Assembly: GCF_013284035.1 (NCBI RefSeq) | Contig: NZ_CP054141.1 | Location: 4,278,001 to 4,342,000, forward strand | Reading direction: 5' to 3' | Length of the DNA: 64,000 nucleotides | Source: Flavobacterium sp. M31R6 | GTDB lineage: Bacteria; Bacteroidota; Bacteroidia; Flavobacteriales; Flavobacteriaceae | In this document: positions 16,005 to 23,894 of the stretch, piece by piece | Layout: every line of letters begins with the position of its first letter | How positions within the stretch are numbered: the stretch's first letter is position 1 | Translations under genes and position numbers: made by a program | The notes under the pieces: generated by a model | Databases searched by the model: none | Told to the model about the DNA's origin: nothing | The model's input: only the letters and a program-made list of their open reading frames with translations

Positions 16005-16102
16005 TTCAAAAAAAGTCAAAACAGGTATTAAGTGTTCGACTGTGAACCTGATACACCATAATTTAAAAACCTCCAAAGTCATTTGATATTGGAGTTTTTT
16101 TT
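16005..16102 (+). repeat. Degenerate third repeat tail followed by terminator hairpin
   Basis: AAAAAAAGTCAAAA, GGTATTA and GTTCGA, then CCTGATACACCA at 16005-16057, echo the end of the long repeats (AAAAAAAGTCAAAA, GGTATTA, GTTCGA, CCCTGACAGCCCACA). As with the other two, a hairpin follows at once (CTCCAA 16071-16076 / TTGGAG 16089-16094, then T-run). Confidence 0.5.
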
Positions 16103-16315
16103 GTTCGAAAATTTATTTTCCTTTTTTGGCTCCTCCATCATGCCCCAAAGTTTCTTTACTGAAAATGCCATTCGAACCTTAAGGGATCATTGAAAAAAAA
16201 TGTTGGATAAGCAACTAAAAATTTGTGAATCCTTTTGAATTAAATTACAATGACGAATCTACAAACTACGTTTATAATAAAAATGACAATAATTACAAAG
16301 TTTAATAAAATTATA

Positions 16316-16399
16316 AATAACGGCGATAATCGCCGTTATTATTGTATTTTGCAAATAAAATAATTTATATTATATTTGTATAACGGCGATTAACGCCGT
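16316..16399 (+). promoter_or_regulatory. AbiE promoter with two palindromic operators
   Basis: A perfect 25-bp palindrome at 16316-16340 (half-site AACGGCGAT) lies upstream of a promoter with TTTG at 16348-16351 and TATATTTG at 16371-16378 (19-bp spacer). A second dyad, ACGGCG 16383-16388 / CGCCGT 16394-16399, covers the expected start of transcription. AbiEi antitoxins are known to repress their own operon by binding inverted repeats in the promoter; this layout fits. Confidence 0.75.
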
Positions 16400-16420
16400 A
16401 ATTAGCAAAACTTTTAAATT

Positions 16421-17206
16421 ATGGCTGTAAATGTAATGCGAAGAAAAGAGTTGTACGAAATAATGCCCGAGGGTTTAGTAACCACTCATAAGTGGCTTAC
16501 GGAAAACAACTTAACCCGTCACGCAATAGACAATTTGGTAAAAAGTAACCAACTAGAATCCATAAGTAAGGGCGTTTATGTTAGAAATGCCAGTAAAATA
16601 TCTTGGCAGTCAGTAGTTTTCTCTTTGCAGTCAATCTTGAAAACAGATTTTGTTGTAGGTGGTTTAACTGCACTTGAAATACAGGGATTATCACATTACT
16701 TGTCATTATCAGAATATAAAATAGTGCATTTATTTGGAAATGATGTACTACCTGAATGGATTACAAATTTAGATTTGAATGTAAAATTTGTAAGACATAC
16801 TACCAACAGTTTATTTGCCAAAAAATTAGAAGAAAACAAACTATTACAACCTTTTACAGTAGAGAGAGATTGGGATAATGACAATAGAAAACTGATCATA
16901 TCTTCACCAGAAAGGGCATATTTAGAAGTGTTATTAGACGTGCCACAAAAAATAACTTTTGAACACGCTGATCAATTAATGCAGGGGCTAACAACATTAT
17001 CGCCTAGAAATCTCCAAAAAAACCTGGAATGCTGTCAAAATGTGAAAGTAAAACGGCTTTTCTTTTGGTTTGCAGACCGTCAAAATTATGTTTGGTTGAG
17101 TAAAATAAATCGAGAAAACATAACATTAGGTTCTGGAAACAGAATGCTGATAAAAGGTGGAAAATTAGATAATAAATATAAAATAACAGTTCCAGAATGG
17201 CTATAG
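16421..17206 (+). CDS. abiEi: Type IV toxin-antitoxin system AbiEi-family antitoxin
   Basis: A 261-residue protein. Residues 5-60 form the N-terminal winged helix of AbiEi (LYEIMPEGLVTTHKWLTENN, then HAIDNLVKSNQLESISKGVYV); the rest is the AbiEi C-terminal domain (VVGGLTALEIQGLSHYL, RAYLEVLLDVPQ). AbiEi represses the operon and counteracts the AbiEii toxin, giving phage abortive infection in known systems. It overlaps abiEii by 10 nt, the usual coupling of this pair. Two palindromes flank its promoter. It lies in an island enclosed by 75-bp identical repeats, so acquisition by transfer is likely. Confidence 0.85.
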   Translation: MAVNVMRRKELYEIMPEGLVTTHKWLTENNLTRHAIDNLVKSNQLESISKGVYVRNASKISWQSVVFSLQSILKTDFVVGGLTALEIQGLSHYLSLSEYKIVHLFGNDVLPEWITNLDLNVKFVRHTTNSLFAKKLEENKLLQPFTVERDWDNDNRKLIISSPERAYLEVLLDVPQKITFEHADQLMQGLTTLSPRNLQKNLECCQNVKVKRLFFWFADRQNYVWLSKINRENITLGSGNRMLIKGGKLDNKYKITVPEWL

Positions 17207-18147
17207 ATGCAAACAATATATACCGCAGACAAGTACAACTTTTAGTTCGTGTTCTACCGTTAGTGGACACCGAAAAATGTTTTGCGCTAAAAGGAGGAAC
17301 AGCAATTAATTTATTTTACAGAGCACTTCCTCGTCTTTCGGTTGACATCGATTTACTATACATACCAATGGATGATCGAGAAACAGCTTTGATAAATATT
17401 AGAGCAGCTTTATCAAGAATAAGTAAATCGATTCAGCAAAAAATACCTGGAAGTAAAGTACAAGATGCTCACGAACAAAGCGATGCACTACGCTTAATTG
17501 TAAGTCAAGGAGAAGTACGCATTAAAGTAGAATTATCTCCGGTAATCAGAGGAACGGTTTTTCCAGAAGAAAGAATGGAAGCTATAGAAGAAGTAGAAAG
17601 AGAATTTGGATATGTAGAAATGCAAGTAGTATCACTTCCCGATTTATATGCGGGTAAATTATGTGCTGCTTTAGACAGACAACATCCGAGAGATTTATTT
17701 GATGTAAAATTTCTTCTCGAAAACGAAGGGCTAACAGATAATTTACGAAAAACATTCTTAATATTTCTAATAAGTCATCAAAGACCAATGTCAGAACTAT
17801 TAGCTCCAAATCGAAAAGATATTACTGAAATTTATGAAACAGAGTTTAAACAAATGGCTGAAGTAGATGTTCCTCTAGAACAATTGGAAGAAGCTAGAGA
17901 AAATCTAATTCACCAAATCAATTTTCAAATGACAGACAATGAAAAGAGATTTCTTTTGTCATTCAAAAACAAAACTCCTGATTGGGATTTACTTGAAATG
18001 GAAAATGTTTCCGTAATTGCTAACCTTCCTTCTGTGCTTTGGAAAATGATAAATCTTGAAAAGATGCCCACTCAAAAGCACAAAGAAGCATTTGATAAAT
18101 TGCAACATATATTATATCCAACACACAAAAATGGTCTGCAGATCTAG
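17197..18147 (+). CDS. abiEii: AbiEii/AbiGii-family nucleotidyltransferase toxin
   Basis: A 316-residue protein with the AbiEii nucleotidyltransferase core. KGGTAINLF at 32-40 corresponds to the GSxxxN/GGT motif, and SVDIDLLY at 48-55 supplies the DxD (Asp50, Asp52). EVRIKVELSPVIRG near 110 holds the later conserved strand, and LPDLYAGKLCAALDRQHPRDLFDVKFL is the family signature helix. Homologues such as MenT transfer nucleotides to tRNA, and AbiEii is proposed to bind GTP; the target here is not shown. All key residues are present, so the toxin looks intact. It starts inside the antitoxin gene and ends 53 nt before the TOTE helicase, possibly co-transcribed. Confidence 0.85.
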   Translation: MAIDANNIYRRQVQLLVRVLPLVDTEKCFALKGGTAINLFYRALPRLSVDIDLLYIPMDDRETALINIRAALSRISKSIQQKIPGSKVQDAHEQSDALRLIVSQGEVRIKVELSPVIRGTVFPEERMEAIEEVEREFGYVEMQVVSLPDLYAGKLCAALDRQHPRDLFDVKFLLENEGLTDNLRKTFLIFLISHQRPMSELLAPNRKDITEIYETEFKQMAEVDVPLEQLEEARENLIHQINFQMTDNEKRFLLSFKNKTPDWDLLEMENVSVIANLPSVLWKMINLEKMPTQKHKEAFDKLQHILYPTHKNGLQI

Positions 18148-18200
18148 CAATTAATTCACTTTTGATTTCTTTAAAAATAAATTTTTGAATAATATAAACT

Positions 18201-21200
18201 ATGCAATCAAACCCCATAAATAACATTGAACTATTTAAATCTGTTTTTACAGGAAGAGAAGATGTGTTTGCTGTTCGATGGGAAAAAGGAAGCAAAAGTG
18301 GCTATATGCCAGCCTATTTATATGACCCATACCGTTACCGAGTTCATAAAATGAATGGTGGCACTTTTCAAAATTATTTGGATAAGGAGCATTTACTACT
18401 TTCTGAAAGGGAAATTGAAAAACACTTAAACGGCGAACAGCATATTGGAATTTATCCGCTGCTTAAAGACAATACTTCTTGGTTTATTGTTGCCGATTTT
18501 GATAAAGTTGATTGGTTAGAAGACTGCAAAAAATTTATAAATGCTTGTAATGAAAAGGGAATTCCTGCCTATTTGGAACGTTCTCGTTCGGGTAAAGGCG
18601 GACACGTTTGGATATTTTTTGAGCAACCTTATCCAGCGATAAAAAGCCGAAAGGTTTTCATTTCAATTTTAGAGCAAACAGGAATTTTTTCTTTATTTGA
18701 CAAGAGCTCCAGCTTTGACAGAATGTTTCCCAATCAGGATTTTTTGTCCGGAAAAGGATTTGGCAATTTGATAGCTCTTCCGTTATATAAGAAAACCTAC
18801 GAACAAGGAAACAGTTGTTTTATTGATGTGAAAAGTCTAGAACCAATTCCGAATCAATGGGATTTTATAAAGAATATTCAAAAAATTTCGACAATAAAAC
18901 TTGATGAACTACATCAAATTTATAATGCACAACAAGATATTCTTGCTTCGATTGTTCCAAAATCACACAATGAAAAATTAACTATAAGATTAGCAAACGA
19001 CATAAAAATTAATCGCTTTGCCATTTCAACTGCATTAATTAATTTTCTGAAAGAAGAATTAAATTTTCTAAATACGGAATTTTTAGTCAAAAAGAAAATT
19101 GGAAAAAATACTTTTGGGACAGAACGTTATTTCAAACTAGTTGAAGAAACGGAAAACGAAGTAATTATTCCTCGAGGTTTTATTGGTAAAATAATTCGAT
19201 TTTGTAGAGACAATAAAATTGAATATGATTTCAAGGATGAAAGGAGAAAATTAAAAGAAGTTTCATTTTTATTCAATACACAACTCCTAGGACATCAGCA
19301 AATAGTGATTAATGCGATTGAAAAAAAAGATTTAGGAATTATTGTGGCACCGCCGGGTTCAGGAAAAACTATTGTTGGGCTAAAAATTATTGCAGATAAA
19401 AAACAACCAGCATTAATCATCACTCATCGCAAACAAATTGCCGACCAATGGATTGAAAGAATTGAAACTTTTCTTGGAATTCCAAAAAATGAAATTGGAA
19501 AAATAGGTCAAGGTAAAACCAAAATCGGTAAGCAAATAACTGTTGCTATGATTCAGAGTTTATCAAAAGAATTAGATAAACCTGATACCGGAAAAATTTT
19601 GAATGCTTTCGGAACTATCATTGTGGACGAATGTCATCATATCCCTGCTGAAACATTTAGAAATGCAATTTCAAAATTACAAACCTTTTATTTATATGGC
19701 TTAACAGCAACGCCATTTCGAAAATACAATGACAGTAAACTTATTTTTATTCATTTAGGCGAAGTAATTGCTGAAATAAAATCAAACGAAATAAGCACAT
19801 CTAAAAGACCAAAAATTATCATTCGCAACACTGAACTTGATGTGCCATTCAACTCAAAAACAGACAAATTTGAAACTTTATCAAAAATTCTGGTTCACGA
19901 TTCTACTCGAAACAAATCAATTCTTGAAGATGTGATTAATGAATTGAAATTTGACAAAAAAGTTGTTATTATTACAGAACGTAAAGAACATATTGACTCG
20001 CTAAATCAATATTTAAAACAATCTTACGAAGTGATCACTTTAAGTGGTGAAGATTCTGAAAGTGCCAAAAACTCAAAATGGAAATTACTAAAGGAAGGAA
20101 ATTATCAAGTATTAATCACCACTGGGCAATTCTTTGGTGAAGGAACTGATTTGCAAAACACCAATTGTCTATTTCTTGTTTATCCTTTTTCTTTTGAAGG
20201 TAAATTAATTCAATACATCGGTAGAGTCCAACGATCGGAAATAGCTCCAACTATTTACGATTATCGAGACATCAAGATTGATTACTTAAACAAAATGTTT
20301 CTGAAGAGAAATACCTATTACAGAAAAATAGATAAACTAGCTACCTTATTTGATGAACCCGAAGAGGAAATTGCTGTTTCAAAAGATTCTTTCATAATTG
20401 ATCAAAAAATAAAGGTTTCTTTTGAAAAACTTGAATTTAGATACGGAAGTATTGCTTTTAAACACAATGTACCTGAAATTAAAACAGAACTTGAATTTGA
20501 TATTGAAAATCTTGAAATTAGGCCGGAATTTGAAGTTTTAAAAGATTATTTCTCTAAGACACTCAAAATTAAAAACATTACTGCTATAATTCACGCTGAA
20601 TTTGAAAACGGAAAATTGATTTCACAATTGGCACTATCCAATGATCTAGAAAAAATAACTCAAAAATTGATTGAAGGAGTGAAGTTTAAATTCATTGCGA
20701 AGGCATTCTTAGGCAAAACAAACACAATAGGTCAAGAAAACTTGCTTGATATTAATCAATTGCAGAATGAAAACAATCAAAAATTATATGATTCTGGAGA
20801 TGAATTATTGAATGATTTTTTGCGGAATCAAAATTACAAACACCAAATACATTTACAATATTTAGCCAAGCATCACGAGAGAACTATTCTTAAAATCCGA
20901 TTTGTTTTGAATCCATTTTCATTTGTTTTCCTTCTAGCGGGAAAAACGGGATTTCATATTGTTTTAGAAACCTTAAATACAGAAGAAGCAACCTATATTT
21001 GGCATTTTTACAAAGACAGACAATTTATTCCCGATATATTAAAGCAGATTGACAACTACCTAAATACCATTAGAAATAACGGCAGACAAGCTTTTATAGA
21101 AAATCCGCCTGATAATTTCAGTAAAGTACTTCACGATTATTCCACGGATAGAAAAGGTTTTATCATTTGGAAAAATTTAATTGAAGAAAGGCTAACTTAA
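18201..21200 (+). CDS. TOTE-type archaeo-eukaryotic primase fused to superfamily 2 helicase
   Basis: A 999-residue protein. Residues 8-225 match the TOTE conflict-system AEP domain: FKSVFTGREDVFAVRWE, GIYPLLKDNTSWFIVADFD (catalytic DxD near 99-101), LERSRSGKGGHVWIFF (His near 135), FDRMFPNQDFL, GFGNLIALPLYKK. Then comes an SF2 helicase: Walker A APPGSGKT near 383-390, DECHH near 475-479, and C-terminal lobe motifs TGQFFGEGTDLQ and QYIGRVQR near 670. A long C-terminal region follows without a recognised nuclease. Such proteins are found in mobile defence-related loci and may prime and unwind invading DNA. It lies downstream of abiEii on the same strand inside the repeat-bounded island. Confidence 0.85.
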   Translation: MQSNPINNIELFKSVFTGREDVFAVRWEKGSKSGYMPAYLYDPYRYRVHKMNGGTFQNYLDKEHLLLSEREIEKHLNGEQHIGIYPLLKDNTSWFIVADFDKVDWLEDCKKFINACNEKGIPAYLERSRSGKGGHVWIFFEQPYPAIKSRKVFISILEQTGIFSLFDKSSSFDRMFPNQDFLSGKGFGNLIALPLYKKTYEQGNSCFIDVKSLEPIPNQWDFIKNIQKISTIKLDELHQIYNAQQDILASIVPKSHNEKLTIRLANDIKINRFAISTALINFLKEELNFLNTEFLVKKKIGKNTFGTERYFKLVEETENEVIIPRGFIGKIIRFCRDNKIEYDFKDERRKLKEVSFLFNTQLLGHQQIVINAIEKKDLGIIVAPPGSGKTIVGLKIIADKKQPALIITHRKQIADQWIERIETFLGIPKNEIGKIGQGKTKIGKQITVAMIQSLSKELDKPDTGKILNAFGTIIVDECHHIPAETFRNAISKLQTFYLYGLTATPFRKYNDSKLIFIHLGEVIAEIKSNEISTSKRPKIIIRNTELDVPFNSKTDKFETLSKILVHDSTRNKSILEDVINELKFDKKVVIITERKEHIDSLNQYLKQSYEVITLSGEDSESAKNSKWKLLKEGNYQVLITTGQFFGEGTDLQNTNCLFLVYPFSFEGKLIQYIGRVQRSEIAPTIYDYRDIKIDYLNKMFLKRNTYYRKIDKLATLFDEPEEEIAVSKDSFIIDQKIKVSFEKLEFRYGSIAFKHNVPEIKTELEFDIENLEIRPEFEVLKDYFSKTLKIKNITAIIHAEFENGKLISQLALSNDLEKITQKLIEGVKFKFIAKAFLGKTNTIGQENLLDINQLQNENNQKLYDSGDELLNDFLRNQNYKHQIHLQYLAKHHERTILKIRFVLNPFSFVFLLAGKTGFHIVLETLNTEEATYIWHFYKDRQFIPDILKQIDNYLNTIRNNGRQAFIENPPDNFSKVLHDYSTDRKGFIIWKNLIEERLT

Positions 21201-21993
21201 AACTCACTGGACACAGTGTATAGGTAAGGCATATCAAAGGCATGGATAGTGTATGAATAGTGTATGAAAAAGTGGGAAGTAATATTTTAAGGTAAAACGT
21301 GACCCACTTGGTATAGAATTCGAATCTCTTCTTGAAAAAATTTAAAGATTTTAAGGATGATTCATAAGGTTTATCCGAAGGGATTCTTTTATTCTTTTCT
21401 CTTATTTCAAAATGAAATTCAACATCGTTTACTACAATACGTGGCCCTCTTTTATTTATATCTCTTCTAAATGAATGCCCTCTGTATCTTAGTAATTTTA
21501 TAAACGTATCCATAATTCTTAAAGCTCTACTATAATTATCGGGAACTACAAAAATGGAAACAGTATCAATTTTTTCATCCCTATAATAATGATCAATCTT
21601 TCTTTTTTCATGAAATGCTATAGTGTTTTGAATTAAAACATCTGGATTACTTAATCTTTCAGGAACAATTAAAGGGGATTTAGGATCACTTAAGATTTCT
21701 TTCGTTCTTATAGTAAGCGGAGATTGGTCTATGTTAACGAGATTCCCATCTCCTCGTAAAGTTAATATGATTTTATCTTCTCCATCAAAAAGTGGATTAA
21801 ATTTTGGCTTTTCAATTTCTTTATTGAACTTCAATTTCATCCAATAGCCATTATCAGGCATAGGGATTTCAAATTGTTTACAGAGTTTTTTTAAACCTTC
21901 ATTTGAAAAAGCATATTGCAATGTGAGCTTACTAAGTGATGTTGACCACACCAAATCATATAATTCTTTCCTTGTAAATTCCTTTGTTTCCAT
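21163..21993 (-). pseudogene. 3'-truncated gene with VWS-type helix-turn-helix N-terminus
   Basis: The frame encodes 276 residues. The N-terminus (FTRKELYDLVWSTSLSKL, SNEGLKKLCKQFEIPMPDNGYWMKLK) is a domain typical of larger proteins on mobile elements, in which ELYxxVWxxP..KLA and GYWxKL are conserved. A further conserved-looking stretch, RGPRIVVNDVEFHFEIREK, ends near residue 215. The last 45 residues turn hydrophobic and random (FYLKILLPTFSYTIHTL) and run into the 3' end of the convergent helicase gene by 38 nt. This suggests the original 3' end was removed when this DNA joined the TOTE gene. Possibly inactive; treated as a truncated gene. Confidence 0.6.
21234..21258. repeat. Inverted repeat arm, partner at 22451-22475
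   Basis: These 25 bp are the reverse complement of 22451-22475 with one mismatch (core ATTCATACACTATC, ATGCCTTTGA). The two arms enclose 1.2 kb holding the truncated gene and the right long repeat. They could be ends of a small mobile unit, but no target duplication was seen. Confidence 0.55.
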
Positions 21994-22206
21994 AAACTTC
22001 CTTTTATAATAATTTCTATTAAATTTATAGAAAGTCTTTTAGATATTGAGCAGATAATCTTGAAAAATTTAACGAGTTTATCGACGATTTTTATAGTATT
22101 GTTTGTACTTGTGATTACTTTTGAGATAATGTACGGGGGAAGTAATCCTAGCACATCTGAACAAACTGAGTAAATACGTACGAACTGCTAACAGTCATCC
22201 GTCACC

Positions 22207-22364
22207 TTATCTATAAATAAAGATAAAATGCTGGACTCGATATTTTTTTTCAAAGTAATATTCGATAAAATGCTTAATTTTGTAAAAAAATTTCAAACGT
22301 ATAACCTTTGAAAAAAAGTCAAAATCGGTATTAGGAGTTCGATTGTTGTCCCTGACAGCCCACA
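22207..22364. repeat. Right copy of long direct repeat flanking the AbiE/TOTE island
   Basis: It matches 15691-15847, in the same orientation; 22290-22364 is identical over 75 bp. The left half differs by substitutions and short indels, so only the distal half is under conservation or was recently converted. A different terminator hairpin follows immediately. Confidence 0.8.
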
Positions 22365-22396
22365 AAACTTCTCAAGAAATTGAGAAGTTTTTTTTT
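22364..22396 (+). terminator. Terminator hairpin after right repeat
   Basis: AAAACTTCTCAA / TTGAGAAGTTTT, 12 bp perfect with a GAAA loop and a T-run. The same stem is used at 39157 and 41009. Confidence 0.75.
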
Positions 22397-22450
22397 GTAG
22401 TAAACTGAGAAATTTAAAAACGGATCAGGTGCAAAAGTTTTTCATAAATT

Positions 22451-22475
22451 ATTCATACACTATCTATGCCTTTGA
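22451..22475. repeat. Inverted repeat arm, partner at 21234-21258
   Basis: See the left arm. Downstream, TGACCCGTCCTGAAATAACT near 22518 and a tandem ATAACTATACAGATT (near 22534 and 22562) look like the outer end of an old insertion sequence, but no transposase remnant is present. Confidence 0.5.
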
Positions 22476-22693
22476 CTAGGCTTTAATATACATTATCTAT
22501 AACGCAGTTTTGTGTATGACCCGTCCTGAAATAACTATACAGATTATTAAATAAATCCTGTTATAACTATACAGATTTTATCAGTACCTAAGCTGGTAGA
22601 GATTGAAGATCCCCGATAGCTCGGATTTACTTCGTCAGTTCGCTATCGCTCGGATGTAATCAATCCCACAAAGATTCGTAATTTCAATTTTAT

Positions 22694-22733
22694 AAAAAAA
22701 AGCTACAGGAATTATTTTCTTGCAGCTTTTTTT
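22694..22733 (+). terminator. Hairpin with long A/T arms, no gene directly upstream
   Basis: AAAAAAAGCT at 22694-22703 pairs with AGCTTTTTTT at 22724-22733, with more pairing inside. It is a symmetric, bidirectional-looking terminator. Confidence 0.55.
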
Positions 22734-22932
22734 GTGTGTTAACTTTATGGCATATTGCTGTGGGCATGGATTACTGTATCAGTTCACTTCGCTCGTGTAC
22801 AAATCCTCGCTATCGAACTCGAGGATATATACGTGTGATTTTGGTTCTTTAAAACGCGAATCCGTAAAATATGGAAGCAAAAAAGATTAAATTTGAATGT
22901 CGATCCTATTCTTTAATAAAACAAAGTAATCC

Positions 22933-23706
22933 ATGAAATTATCTTTATTTAAAATTTTGCTAGTTTCTACATTTTTGGCATTACTTTCTTGTGAAAAGAA
23001 AGCGGAAAAACCAAAACCATATCAAGCGGGAGTACTTATTTCTTTTGATGATGCTTATGTAGATGAATGGTTTGATACCGATAAAGTTTTGAAAAAATAC
23101 AATTGGAAAGCTACTTTTTGTGTTTGCAGAATTGATTCTATTGGTGCACCACAAATCAAAAAACTATTTGAATTGCAAAAGGAAGGTCACGAAATTGCAG
23201 GTCACGGATACCACCATTACAATGCCGTCAAATTTGTAGCAGCACATGGGATTAACGAGTATATGAAACAGGAAATAGACCCCATGATGGCTTCGATGAA
23301 AAGATTATCCTTTAATGTTACATCGTTTGCCTATCCTTACGGCGAACGATCTGACGCACTTGATGCAGCATTGTCAGCCAAATATAAAGTGATCCGAGGA
23401 AGAGCTTTTTGCGAAGATGTTCCTGAAAAAGAGGGTTGTTATTTTAGAAATTCTAAATTTCTTTATGGTTTTGATATTGACGATAGTCACGTTCATTTTA
23501 GCATTCCTTATCTTTTGGAATTATTGGATGATGCCAAGAAAAAGAATAAAATATTGATTCTATGCAGCCACAAACCCGTTAAAAAATTGACCGGCAATTA
23601 TCAGACAAGAATTGAAACTTTAGAGTTTTTATGCAAATACATGAAACTGAATAACCTAAAATTTTATAGGTTATCGGACCTGGATAATTTAGAAACTATA
23701 AAATAG
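22933..23706 (+). CDS. Polysaccharide deacetylase-family lipoprotein
   Basis: A 257-residue protein with lipoprotein signal MKLSLFKILLVSTFLALLSC (Cys20). The NodB-homology fold shows LISFDDAY (Asp38, Asp39; canonical TFDDG is altered to SFDDA) and a metal-binding HEIAGHGYHH segment, SFAYPYGERSDALDAAL, and HFSIPYLLELLDDAKKKNKILILCSHKP. CE4-type enzymes remove N- or O-acetyl groups from polysaccharides using a divalent metal; the catalytic Asp and His ligands are visible. It would act in the periplasm or at the surface. It appears monocistronic, 188 nt before the next gene. Substrate unknown. Confidence 0.75.
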   Translation: MKLSLFKILLVSTFLALLSCEKKAEKPKPYQAGVLISFDDAYVDEWFDTDKVLKKYNWKATFCVCRIDSIGAPQIKKLFELQKEGHEIAGHGYHHYNAVKFVAAHGINEYMKQEIDPMMASMKRLSFNVTSFAYPYGERSDALDAALSAKYKVIRGRAFCEDVPEKEGCYFRNSKFLYGFDIDDSHVHFSIPYLLELLDDAKKKNKILILCSHKPVKKLTGNYQTRIETLEFLCKYMKLNNLKFYRLSDLDNLETIK

Positions 23707-23894
23707 AACAAGAATTCTCTCAAAAACAACAACAGTTACCCTTATTTAATTCATCAATAAAAATCTAAATAGAAAAATCAACAACTTAAAAAGCTAACTT
23801 TGTCTAAATGCAATATGACTTTATGTTTTGATATAAGTCATGTATTTTGTATTTATATTATGTTATTTTTGAAAGAATTTTAAACCTAAATCAT

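Larger units (their letters stand above)
15255..16420. other. Long gene-free stretch: promoter, hairpins, repeats and terminators
   Basis: This 1.17-kb stretch contains promoter copy 4, a 21-bp hairpin, the first long direct repeat with its terminator, a second degenerate repeat tail with terminator, and the AbiE operators; all are listed separately. Between 15405 and 15525 a plus-strand frame reads TATAIFSEDKWKILKLEKV, stop, ATASDNIFAVFSKIKTTRE, stop, a possible protein relic. I see no functional gene. Confidence 0.5.
21994..22932. other. Gene-free stretch with repeats and island boundary
   Basis: This 939-bp stretch holds the right long repeat and its terminator, the second inverted-repeat arm, a tandem ATAACTATACAGATT motif, short REP-like sequences around 22605-22660 and 22775-22830 (CAGTTCGCTATCGCTCGGAT, CAGTTCACTTCGCTCGTG), and a hairpin at 22694-22733. 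No gene was recognised. Confidence 0.5.

Noticed and set aside
23847..23894. Upstream start for the exported protein at 23895.
   Set aside because: It would precede the signal peptide with 16 unlikely residues and lies upstream of the -7 element.
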